Shown here one piece after another: positions 35,501-41,530 of a DNA stretch of 64,000 bases. The position numbers were made by a program, and so were the translations under genes. The stretch is from Syngnathus acus (taxonomy: Eukaryota; Chordata; Actinopteri; Syngnathiformes; Syngnathidae). Position 1 is the first letter of the stretch. Each line of letters opens with the position of its first letter. Location of the stretch: assembly GCF_901709675.1 (NCBI RefSeq), contig NC_051107.1, positions 1,481,501 to 1,545,500 on the forward strand. Direction: 5' to 3'. The notes beneath the pieces were generated by a model, which worked only from the letters and a program-made list of their open reading frames with translations, made no database searches and was not told the DNA's origin.

Positions 35501-38458
35501 GCGAGATGACATGCTAGCAAGGAAACGGTGGGCACCTATAGCAATGTCAAGATTCCTCATACTTCTTCTTCCCCTAAAGACTGTCTGAATAATTATTTTT
35601 AATGCTTCCCCCAGTTGAAGTTTACTGTCAAACTATTATATAGTTATTTATTTAAAAACTGCATAAATCCGTTAGCTTAATGCTAATGCCGTTTTTTTCC
35701 ATGTGTAATGCGCAAAATTTAACTAATTTATTGTCCTAAAATCTGGGGTGCGCATTATACATGGGTAAATTATTATTATTATTTTTATTTATTTTTTTAA
35801 TCCGGATATCATACGGAGGCCGCCATTACAGATGTGCTTTCTTCTCTGCTGTTCACTTCAAACACGCTCCATACGAACACAATGCTCTCGTATCAGACGC
35901 TTGCTCGATCACCTGCTCGTTTGCTGTCACAATGTACCCTACACAAATCCGAAACATTTCTTCGCTATTGAGTTTGCTAGCGCATGCGCAGTGATACTGA
36001 CCGGCAGAATAACATCCGGTTCTTCCCAAAGATGATCTTTTTTTTGAAATAATTTTACGTTTACGGACTTAAGTAGGAGTCAAAATTTAGGTGCATATTA
36101 TACATGGGTACAGGCTTTTTTCCAGCATCAACATGCCATTTTTAGGGTGCGTATTATACATGGGGGCGCATTATACATGGAAAAAAACGGTACATAATGG
36201 GAAACTGAATAGGGAGGCTAACCAATACCAATTGATATTTAAAAACTACCATGTAGCCAGCTAATATAATACATATATTCTTTATCCTCTGCAAAAAACA
36301 ATATCACTGCAGCACTTTAGTTGTAAAATTCTTCCATATGTAATACGCTGCCCCCCAGTGGCCACGTTTGAGTTTGTTTGATCTTCTACTGACATCACTT
36401 TCATAATTATGGAATGTTTGTTTATTAATTACAAAATTATCGAGTGTCATTTTCCTTTTTGAAGTACACAATATTTTTTTGTTGGATTTTATGGAGAGGC
36501 TGTAACGTATTCAAGGCGCCGTTGTATTCCCTTGCGATTTGCCTTCATCAAAGCGTGAGATGAGGAAGGTGTGTGACGTGAGCCAGCGTTTCATTTTTCA
36601 TTTACCGCCTGGCAAATAGATTACTCGCCCTCTGCTTCTTTTGTTTTTAATCAGGCAAATGAGAAAGGGGGAAAAAAAATCCAGTTGATGAGCCGAATCC
36701 AGCACCGTCCTGAGGATTGATGTCAGGCTGAGGCGTCTGTCGAAAAATCCAATGGATCTCCGTGACACATTCGAGTGATCTCCCAAATGCAGCCTCTCAA
36801 AGTCATCCCCATTCTGGTTGCCGGGGTAACCCTTTTGTTTACATCCCGCTTGGCCCGTCAAACGTCACCCAGGTTCCCATTGGTGCACACCACTGTGATG
36901 TCATCTCAAGTTCAACCACGATTATCTCTCTTGTCAACTCTCATCCTCGTCCTAGTTTAAAGTCTTCCCTTCATTTTCCCTCGTGTTGTTTTTGACAGTA
37001 TACATTTGCAAAATCAAATCTTTGTGATTCAATCAGGATTATCAAACAATGTAGCCGAGGGGAGCAGATGGAGCTCAGCGGCCGAGTCTGTGACCTTGAG
37101 TGTGCAACGGCATGCAAACGGGCTCTGACGTGGATTTGACGCCATACTAGTGCTCATACGTTGCCATCATATATTAAAACATGTTTAAATGTTTTTTTAA
37201 TTTTAACGCACCAAATTTTTTAAATTTAGTCGTCCCTATCAAGCCTTTTACTATCTGATTCTATCATTTTTCTGAAACTCAAAAATTTCAGCTTCTGAAC
37301 TGAAACATTGCAGTAAAAGAAATGCTAATCAGGCGTTCTCAAAACTCATCAAAAAAATCTTTCAATCTTTAGGCGACATAATGCTGCATGGCTCCCGCAG
37401 AGTAACTAAGAGGCGGAATTTTACACTTTTTACAGGTCAAGAGTTCATAACAGTTAATATTCAAACATTTGAAATAGAGTAATATGCATCAAAAGTATCG
37501 ATTTGTGAAAAATACGAAAGTGTATTGATCCTATTGGGACGTGCCCCAGCGACAACATGAAGCCCATACATAATATTCATCTGACAATATTGGCGAATTA
37601 TGAGTACAAAAATGCTGAATAATATCTGCAAGGCATTTAGATTTCACTCAGCTTGCCGCAATAAAGATAAAATTCCAGCCATGGTCTGAAAAATCAATAC
37701 CCATTAAAAGGGTTTATTGATTAAACTGGGGAACAGCTGTGTGACCAATTCTACTGTCCAGGTTGGACCTTTGGAATTAAGACTTGTCATGTGTGTCATT
37801 TATGTTTATTAGTTTCTGTTTTCTATCTAAGGTGAAAATGTTCCGACATTGGAATATCAAGGAAGTGTTAATATAATTAAACATACTGAATAGAAAATGC
37901 ATTGTGTACGTGTTGTACTTACTCAGCCTTCCTGGCCAATCCCACGGAGCGGCACAGCGTGGTGGTGGGGGTCTGCGGGACCAGTGACTTGCAACAAGGG
38001 CTCCTCTTGCCCTCCTCGGGGGTCTCCGGGCTGGCCTGTCCGGGTGGCGAAGTAGCGGGCACCAACTGCAGATGCTGCGTGTTGTGGTGGTGCTGCGCCG
38101 GCGAGGGGGTCGCAGCCGGGGGAGGAGGGGAGGAGCTGGGACGATGCTGATGGTGGTGATGCTGATGCTGGCCGGTCGCAGCTTTGTTGTGGTGTTGATG
38201 CGGGTGGGCGTGCGGCTGGGGAGCCGGCGGCTGCGGCTGGGGTTGGGGAGCGGGGTGGTGGTGGCGGTGCTGATGCTGCACGTACTGATGGGGGTCCCGG
38301 AGCTGTCGGTTCTCGCCGATCAGGTTCTCCACCTTGCGCTCCAGCTCGTCGATGCGCTGCCGCTGAGTCTGGATGAGGCTCTGCTGGTTCTGCACGATGG
38401 TGGTGAGCTCCTTGAGGTACAGCACGGCTTTCATGGGGTTATCCAGCAGGCTCTCCAT
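592..38458 (-). CDS. iqsec3: IQSEC3 (IQ motif and Sec7 domain Arf-GEF), whole gene, 12 coding exons resolved
   Basis: IQSEC3 (BRAG3/SynArfGEF) exchanges GDP for GTP on Arf GTPases, chiefly Arf6, at postsynaptic sites, and is best known at inhibitory synapses. The assembled product is about 1,250 residues against roughly 1,180 in human. Order: coiled coil opening [20 protein letters not shown] (residues 1-65), His/Pro-rich spacer, acidic exon (179-350), IQ motif [14 protein letters not shown] (about 366-388), Sec7 (about 725-925) with the catalytic glutamate in IGEFLGN, PH domain (about 935-1065), and a Pro-rich tail ending SGSRSMV, where human ends SGSRSLV. The start at 38458 matches the family N-terminus; an upstream in-frame ATG adds only low-complexity residues. 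Junctions are GT-AG and phase-consistent except between the last two exons, where a small exon is probably missing. The 38 kb length is mostly intron. IQSEC1 and IQSEC2 are less likely because of the N- and C-terminal match. Confidence 0.93.
1078..3490 (-). other. iqsec3 last intron; probably hides one small exon
   Basis: A 2.4-kb stretch between exons 11 and the last exon. It has a G-run at about 1171, an AT-rich stretch (1560-1860) and a GC-richer patch (1900-2640). A family-based comparison predicts a short exon here to repair the reading phase, but I could not place it. No other gene is supported. Confidence 0.6.
3491..3580 (-). CDS. iqsec3: iqsec3 coding exon 11 (post-PH tail)
   Basis: The acceptor CACTTCAG and the split TGG codon give [20 protein letters not shown] then [10 protein letters not shown]. 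The WELEKQQG start is the family sequence right after the PH domain. It ends TCA G before GTAGGT, phase 1. This does not join in frame to the final exon, so an intervening exon or an alternative C-terminus is implied. Confidence 0.85.
3782..3940 (-). CDS. iqsec3: iqsec3 coding exon 10 (PH domain end)
   Basis: The exon starts AC TAC CCA CAC after CATCAG, giving [18 protein letters not shown], then [20 protein letters not shown] and [18 protein letters not shown]. The last segment is the C-terminal helix of the PH domain. The donor is GTAAGA with a T left over, phase 1, forming the TGG codon with exon 11. Confidence 0.94.
4015..4114 (-). CDS. iqsec3: iqsec3 coding exon 9 (PH domain middle)
   Basis: A 100-bp exon, acceptor GTCCACAG, donor GTGAGT, phase 1. 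The product is [20 protein letters not shown] then [13 protein letters not shown], the conserved middle of the IQSEC PH domain. The reading frame only becomes clear after splicing. Confidence 0.93.
4115..4827 (-). other. iqsec3 intron, nothing recognisable
   Basis: AT-rich intron between exons 8 and 9. I see no repeat with clear ends and no coding sequence. Confidence 0.6.
4828..4953 (-). CDS. iqsec3: iqsec3 coding exon 8 (PH domain start)
   Basis: Acceptor TGCAG before GTG CTG TCG; the product [20 protein letters not shown] continues to [13 protein letters not shown]. These are the first beta strands of the IQSEC PH domain, which binds membrane phosphoinositides. It is exactly 42 codons and ends at GTAAAA next to a long T tract on the plus strand. 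Confidence 0.94.
4954..7263 (-). other. iqsec3 intron with a decayed ATCGATTAATCG-type repeat
   Basis: Intron between exons 7 and 8. From about 5270 to 5500 it contains diverged CGATTAAT and TCGATTA words like those of the better-preserved copy at 14416-14940, so it probably holds an old relic of that family. A G-run lies near 6720. No coding content is seen. Confidence 0.5.
7264..7403 (-). CDS. iqsec3: iqsec3 coding exon 7 (end of Sec7, linker to PH)
   Basis: Acceptor TTTCTCAG; the product reads [20 protein letters not shown], then [20 protein letters not shown] and IVGMKT. This closes Sec7 and forms the helical linker into the PH domain. The exon ends exactly after ACG at a GTGAGG donor, phase 0. 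Confidence 0.95.
7756..7922 (-). CDS. iqsec3: iqsec3 coding exon 6 (Sec7, Arf-contact region)
   Basis: Acceptor CCGCAG, then T CAG CGC TAC. The product reads [20 protein letters not shown] followed by [20 protein letters not shown] and [17 protein letters not shown]. The [11 protein letters not shown] block is a hallmark Sec7 motif lining the Arf-binding groove. The donor is GTACGC, phase 1. Confidence 0.96.
9150..11067 (+). mobile_element. L2-like non-LTR retrotransposon, 5'-truncated and inactive
   Basis: Only the reverse-transcriptase half and the 3'UTR remain. The frame from about 9203 encodes [20 protein letters not shown] and later [17 protein letters not shown], both RT motifs. Near 9757-9770 an indel shifts the frame, and the next frame carries the catalytic FADDTTVV box (about 9890) then [14 protein letters not shown] and [24 protein letters not shown] at about 10482 ends it before a readable continuation. 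The 3' end is AATAAAATTG followed by about seven AATCT pentamers rather than poly(A), typical of L2/CR1-like elements. No endonuclease or ORF1 is present. Clade assignment (L2 rather than Rex1 or CR1) is from memory. Confidence 0.88.
12279..12310. repeat. Perfect 12-bp inverted repeat with 8-nt loop
   Basis: GAACAGTTTGGT is followed by CATTAATA and then the exact reverse complement ACCAAACTGTTC. It lies in an iqsec3 intron beside TTGGGTCG and AATAACCCAC words and may be the end of a degraded MITE. Confidence 0.7.
12869..12991 (-). CDS. iqsec3: iqsec3 coding exon 5 (Sec7 middle)
   Basis: Reading GA|C TGC GTA GTG, this exon encodes [20 protein letters not shown] and [20 protein letters not shown], which is central Sec7 helices. 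Its acceptor is CTCAACAG and its donor is GTAATT. It interrupts the long intron that carries the LINE. Confidence 0.94.
13430..13819. mobile_element. MITE, CCGTATTT-TIR family, copy 1
   Basis: The left end reads CCGTATTTCCCGGACTATAA and the right end is its near-perfect inverse, closing CCGGAAAATACGG. TA flanks it on the left and TC, a likely decayed TA, on the right. Motifs GTGCGCCTTATAGTCCGG repeat near both ends. It has no coding capacity. TIRs with a TA duplication suggest mobilisation by a Tc1/mariner-like transposase, but the superfamily is inferred. The element sits in an iqsec3 intron. Confidence 0.88.
14416..14940. mobile_element. hAT-like MITE with ATCGATTAATCG-rich ends
   Basis: The left end CAGCTGTCAACGTTAATCGA mirrors the right end TTCGATAATGACAGCCCT, an imperfect TIR resembling fish repeats that start CAGGGCTGTCA. 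Close to the right end the block GATGGAATAATCGA..GACAGCCCTAG occurs twice (ending near 14834 and at 14940), so the terminus is duplicated. Fragments of the family recur at about 5270, 27545 and 29630. No ORF. Superfamily is an inference. Confidence 0.7.
15168..15329 (-). CDS. iqsec3: iqsec3 coding exon 4 (Sec7, catalytic glutamate)
   Basis: The exon encodes [20 protein letters not shown] and [20 protein letters not shown]. The glutamate in MIGEFLG is the Sec7 glutamic finger that displaces Mg2+ and the beta-phosphate of Arf-bound GDP; it is intact, so exchange activity is expected. The acceptor TTTTTCCCAG and donor GTGAGT keep phase with exons 3 and 5. Confidence 0.95.
15330..19087 (-). other. 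iqsec3 intron, mostly unremarkable
   Basis: Intron between exons 3 and 4. Besides the AAGTC-type repeat at its edge it includes a short AAAGTGGCCAGTG repeat tail near 18545 (GTGTACCTAATAAAGTGG), also seen in part near 49740. No coding exon found. Confidence 0.55.
15471..15620. repeat. (AAGTC)n plus TTTATTTGTATAGC fish repeat
   Basis: Four to five AAGTC units run straight into TTTATTTGTATAGCCCTAAA and TCACAAGCAGTCTCAAAGGG. I recognise this as a very common teleost interspersed repeat of uncertain class. The right boundary is approximate. Confidence 0.7.
19088..20247 (-). CDS. iqsec3: iqsec3 coding exon 3 (IQ motif, linker, start of Sec7)
   Basis: The acceptor TTTCCAG precedes ATC GAA ATG (residues [12 protein letters not shown]) and the exon ends AAT GT before GTGAGT, phase 2. 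Near its start lies the IQ motif [18 protein letters not shown], a calmodulin-binding signature. A variable Pro-rich linker follows, containing [12 protein letters not shown], and then a Ser-rich stretch. The end, [19 protein letters not shown] and [14 protein letters not shown], is the conserved lead into Sec7. At 1,160 bp this is the largest exon. Confidence 0.95.
20248..23229 (-). other. iqsec3 intron, nothing recognisable
   Basis: Intron between exons 2 and 3. It contains a 12-base G run near 22869 and no identifiable repeat with clear ends. Several open frames are short and not conserved in any family I know. Confidence 0.55.
23230..23743 (-). CDS. iqsec3: iqsec3 coding exon 2 (acidic, Pro/Glu-rich)
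   Basis: The acceptor ends TTTCTGCAG before C GAT GAC, completing the split codon of exon 1. The exon ends at CAG before GTAGGG. It encodes a Pro/Glu-rich region, a run of ten or more glutamates, then the conserved block [16 protein letters not shown] that leads into the IQ region. The last 16 residues match the IQSEC3 family; the acidic part is low complexity and probably disordered. Confidence 0.9.
31575..31695. repeat. Fish interspersed repeat fragment ending AGACAGTCCTGTA
   Basis: The segment ATTGCATTACAGAAAATAAA followed by TATCACAATATTCTAATTTT and CAGACAGTCCTGTAT matches a repeat I remember from many fish genomes. Class and exact borders are uncertain. Confidence 0.55.
31717..32549. 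mobile_element. hAT-like MITE (outer element of a nest)
   Basis: Left end CAGGGGTCACCAACCTTT, right end GTTGGTGACCCCTG. The 8-bp flanks ATCTAGTG and ATCGTGTG match at 6 of 8 positions, consistent with an aged hAT duplication. The interior is split by a second element at 31897-32421. Non-coding. Confidence 0.8.
31897..32421. mobile_element. TA-flanked MITE inserted in the outer hAT-like MITE
   Basis: Left end CAGTCAAACCTTGGTTTTTG, right end AAAACCGAGGTTTGACTG, near-perfect TIRs, flanked by TA on both sides (31895-31896 and 32422-32423). Duplication of TA is the Tc1/mariner signature. No transposase frame. It landed inside an older element. Confidence 0.85.
32550..32590. repeat. (GT)n microsatellite
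   Basis: An interrupted GT/TG run directly abuts the right end of the outer MITE, with two short breaks. Confidence 0.85.
35689..36190. mobile_element. MITE, CCGTTTTTTTCC-TIR family
   Basis: Left end CCGTTTTTTTCCATGTGTAA, right end CATTATACATGGAAAAAAAC GG. TG precedes it and TA follows, so the target duplication was probably TA. The word GCGCATTATACATGG or close variants recurs near both ends. Non-coding. Architecture parallels the CCGTATTT family, though sequence differs after the first bases. Confidence 0.82.
37923..38458 (-). CDS. iqsec3: iqsec3 coding exon 1 (coiled coil, His/Pro-rich)
   Basis: This exon starts at ATG 38458 and ends at a GTAAGT donor (phase 2, after AAG GCT GA). It encodes the N-terminal coiled coil with the heptad-rich stretch [19 protein letters not shown], which in IQSEC proteins mediates self-assembly. 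After it comes a spacer dominated by His, Gln and Pro. An upstream in-frame ATG near 38620 would add about 54 low-complexity residues and does not match the family start. Confidence 0.92.
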
Positions 38459-38700
38459 CACTGGCGGCGGGGGGGGAGGGAGGTGCAGCCGCGGTGCCGG
38501 CGCGCTCCTTTGGCTGCGTCGACGGAGGAGGAGGAGGCAGATCCGGGAGACTGACGCTGGGTTTGTGTCGTCTCGCTCTTTCTCGGATGTGCAAGGAAAG
38601 AGGGGGGGCAGTGTCGACATCAGTGGAGTGAGGGGGAGTGGTCATGAGCGACCAATGACGTCACGGAGTAGGCACGCAGGGAAAGAGCGGGGGATTCACC
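38459..38700 (-). promoter_or_regulatory. iqsec3: Probable iqsec3 5'UTR/promoter with CRE and CCAAT
   Basis: GC-rich sequence upstream of the start codon. About 200 bp upstream lies a full CRE palindrome TGACGTCA (38656-38663), overlapping by one base a CCAAT pentamer (38652-38656). CREB/ATF binding to such sites is established. No TATA box is obvious, as is usual for neuronal GC-rich promoters. The transcription start is not known. Confidence 0.5.
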
Positions 38701-39044
38701 AATTTGACCCATTTCTTTTATTTCCGCATTCGCATGACCTGCTTGAATGCATTTTAATAACAATCATACACGGTATTAATCCCTGCGGATTTTCTTTCAC
38801 ATGCAATACAAAGCTTGAAATGTAAAAAAAACAAAGTCTTTCATTTAAGACAATCATAGGTCGCCAAGTCATCATAAGCAACTTTTGTTGTAAGTCATTG
38901 TACTATTATAGACATAGAATTTAGATTTACCTTGATTAAACTGTTTCTAAACATCACATTTAAATATTGTATCGTATGTTGTGTACTGTACTGTAAAGGA
39001 ATTGTGCTTGGTTAGTGATTTTTCTTTACCACTAGAGGGAGCCA

Positions 39045-39660
39045 TTTTGAAAACTCACGAGAAGTCTGCCATTTTAGTTTTAAGTGACTATATTAGGGTA
39101 ATTTGTACCACAGCGACCCACCCAATTCTTTGAAAATGTAGCCCCTAAAGCCAGTTTCACTAAACTACATGAAATTTGGTAGCAAAAAAGTCGCAAGCAC
39201 TCATGAAAGTCTGCCATTGTGGTTTGATGCGACCATTTTAGGCAAATTATAGCACTGGAGGACCATCCATGAAATTCTTTGAAAATTCAGCCCCCAAAGC
39301 CAGTTATCATGAGGTCATCCTGATGGTGGTGGGGATACCCCATTTAATTCATTTGAAAATGTAACCCCTGAAGCCAGCTTTCATTGACACCATGAAATTT
39401 GGCGGACAAGTCTTTCATGAAAAGACACAAATATAGACATAAAATTCCCCAAAACTCATGCCTGGAAGCCCACAGGAAGTCTGCCATTTTGTATTTCCAT
39501 GTGTCCTTCCAAAACGATCTTCTATTTCAAATTTTACTCCATGTTTACCTACTAGACATGGACGCCGTTAAATTGTCAAGGATTGGAACATTTGTCATTG
39601 CGTGTGGCAGGAAATTTTGATGAGTCGGCGTAAAACCATAAATCAGCCCCAGGAGGTCAA
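39045..39660. repeat. Diverged tandem repeat, unit about 150 bp
   Basis: The phrase CTTTGAAAATGTAGCCCCTA with AAAGCCAG recurs with changes near 39130, 39280 and 39355, and AAGTCTGCCATTTTG-like words recur near 39062, 39207 and 39478. The block looks like an old satellite or part of an interspersed element; related words appear near 56630. Confidence 0.6.
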
Positions 39661-40677
39661 TGTCTTCATGGGCAAATCTTTATTTGGGATTTTATAGCAT
39701 CAGAATCCACACTGGAGTCCAAAATCTGGCCCAAAAATGGACTTCTGTACCCTGCAAGGTTAGAAAAAGTTGAGCATGCTGCAAGGATATTTTAACAGTG
39801 TACTAGGCCGCAGCATACACAACATTATTTCATGCATAAACAGACCCCAAGGCGTCCAGTCACGGGGGATCTAATCACCAGCTGCCCACCACCCCAATTC
39901 CAGTGTTGCGGTGAATAGATGACTTGTTGTGGATGTTAAGAATGAAAAGATGCTAATCTGGGTTTTCTTTGTATACTAATTCTAAGTTTTCTTTTCTTGG
40001 GGGTGCCATAAGATTCACAAAAACATATCAAATTTCATTTTACAGCCATTTTTTTTTCTTCTGTCCATATATAAGTCATGTGGTGGTCTGCTACCATCTA
40101 GTGGCTTGGATAAAGGGCCTCACTGCCACACTTGCATGTGTCCGTCATCTCCGGATGAGCCTCCAACAAGTCAACATTTGTGTTTTGCACACCTGGAGCA
40201 TTTGTTCTATGTGAAGGTTGTGCTTATTTATAGACGAGACTGTCAACGGCTTAGCAACGGGGTCATACAAGGGCAAACAGGAGATCGGCCGCAGATGGAT
40301 GCGAGCGTCCGCATCCGTCCTTTTATAAGTGAATGCTGAGATGCCTCATACATTTGTGTAAGCAGATATCCAAATGCTATTACTGGTGTGGCCTTGCTTG
40401 GGATGACAAAAGGTTGCGTGGACGAAAGCCAGACGAGCCATTCCGTGCATAGACGAGTAAATGTGTGTCATGTGTGGTGCTGTTCAAAGACAAAATGATA
40501 TAGAGGTTATTCAGCTAAAAATAAAAAGCCCTGGTGTTCACCATCTGTCTGGGGCCTCACAGACACAAATTAGGTGTGACCTTATACTGCAGAATTTTTG
40601 ATGGTATTGTAACACGTAGTCAAGGAGGCAGCTCATTTTTTTTACCTCGATGATATAAGATATAATAATAATTATTA

Positions 40678-41029
40678 CCGTATTTTCTGGACTATAAGGC
40701 GCACCTAAAAACCTAATATTTTCTCAAAAGCCGACAGTGGGCCTTAATCATAATCATCAATCATAAGTGGCCCGCTGAAGACTATGAATCATGAATCAAA
40801 AAAACTATGGATCATTATTTTGTGATTATAAAGTAAATAGCTGCGTCTGAAGTTGAAATAAAAAAGATAAAATGGAGAATGATTTGATTTGGATTAAAAA
40901 TCTGACATGATGCATTAATGGTGCGCCTTATAGTCCGGTGCGCCTTATATAAGGACGAAGTTTTAAAATGGGCCATTCATTGAAGGTGCGCCTTATAGTC
41001 CGGTGCGCCTTATAGTCCGGAAAATACGG
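40678..41029. mobile_element. MITE, CCGTATTT-TIR family, copy 2
   Basis: Left end CCGTATTTTCTGGACTATAA, right end CCGGAAAATACGG, with intact TA on both sides (40676-40677 and 41030-41031). The interior is collinear with copy 1 at 13430-13819 but about 40 bp shorter, lacking part of the left subterminal block. Non-coding. Confidence 0.9.
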
Positions 41030-41428
41030 TATATTATTTACATATTTACACTATTTATATATTATAATATAATAATTAAATAAATAGATAGCTAGATGAA
41101 TAAATAAATAAATAAATATTCAACATGATACAGGCTGCCACTTAGCGCTGCTCGTGATTGTCATGGTAGCACCAAGTCGTACGGGTACACGTCGCTGGTG
41201 TTCTGGTATTTTGACAAACAGACAAAAAAACATTTTTGAAATGTAAACGTGTGTCATCCACTTAGAAGGGTACATATAAAACATGATGAATGCCATTTCA
41301 AATGAGGAAAAATTATTTAATTATTTATCTCCCCTTTAACCGGCCAATAAACAATACAAAACATACCGTCAAACATGAAAGCTAATTCCTACATTTTCCA
41401 CGTCAGGACCCCGACGTTGGAATCATCC

Positions 41429-41530
41429 TCACTGCGCAGCGCTGCCTGTGTCGAACATCTTTTTGCGGCCCTCCATACCCGACATGGCCTCCACGTTCTT
41501 ACGCCAGTCGCCCACTTCACTCGTGAGCAC
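41429..41530 (-). CDS. tnni1: troponin I last coding exon
   Basis: Acceptor CTCGACCAG, then [20 protein letters not shown] and [13 protein letters not shown], stop. This is the mobile C-terminal domain that locks actin-tropomyosin in the blocked state. The last seven residues are specific to this gene. Confidence 0.95.
   Translation of the reverse strand: MLTSEVGDWRKNVEAMSGMEGRKKMFDTGSAAQ

Larger units (their letters stand above)
23744..37922 (-). other. iqsec3 first coding intron, 14.2 kb, repeat-bearing
   Basis: The largest intron. Contents I can support: a short CA repeat (about 24049), a T tract (27617-27636), an ACAGTCCTGT-type fish repeat (31575-31695), the nested MITE pair (31717-32549), a GT microsatellite (32550-32590) and a TA-flanked MITE (35689-36190). 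Long first introns often carry enhancers, but I see no specific evidence for one. Confidence 0.6.
38701..41428. other. Intergenic DNA between iqsec3 and troponin I
   Basis: Holds a diverged tandem repeat (39045-39660), a CTCF-like word (39029-39043) and a CCGTATTT MITE (40678-41029). No gene is seen. Small AT repeats follow the MITE at 41030-41120. Confidence 0.6.
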
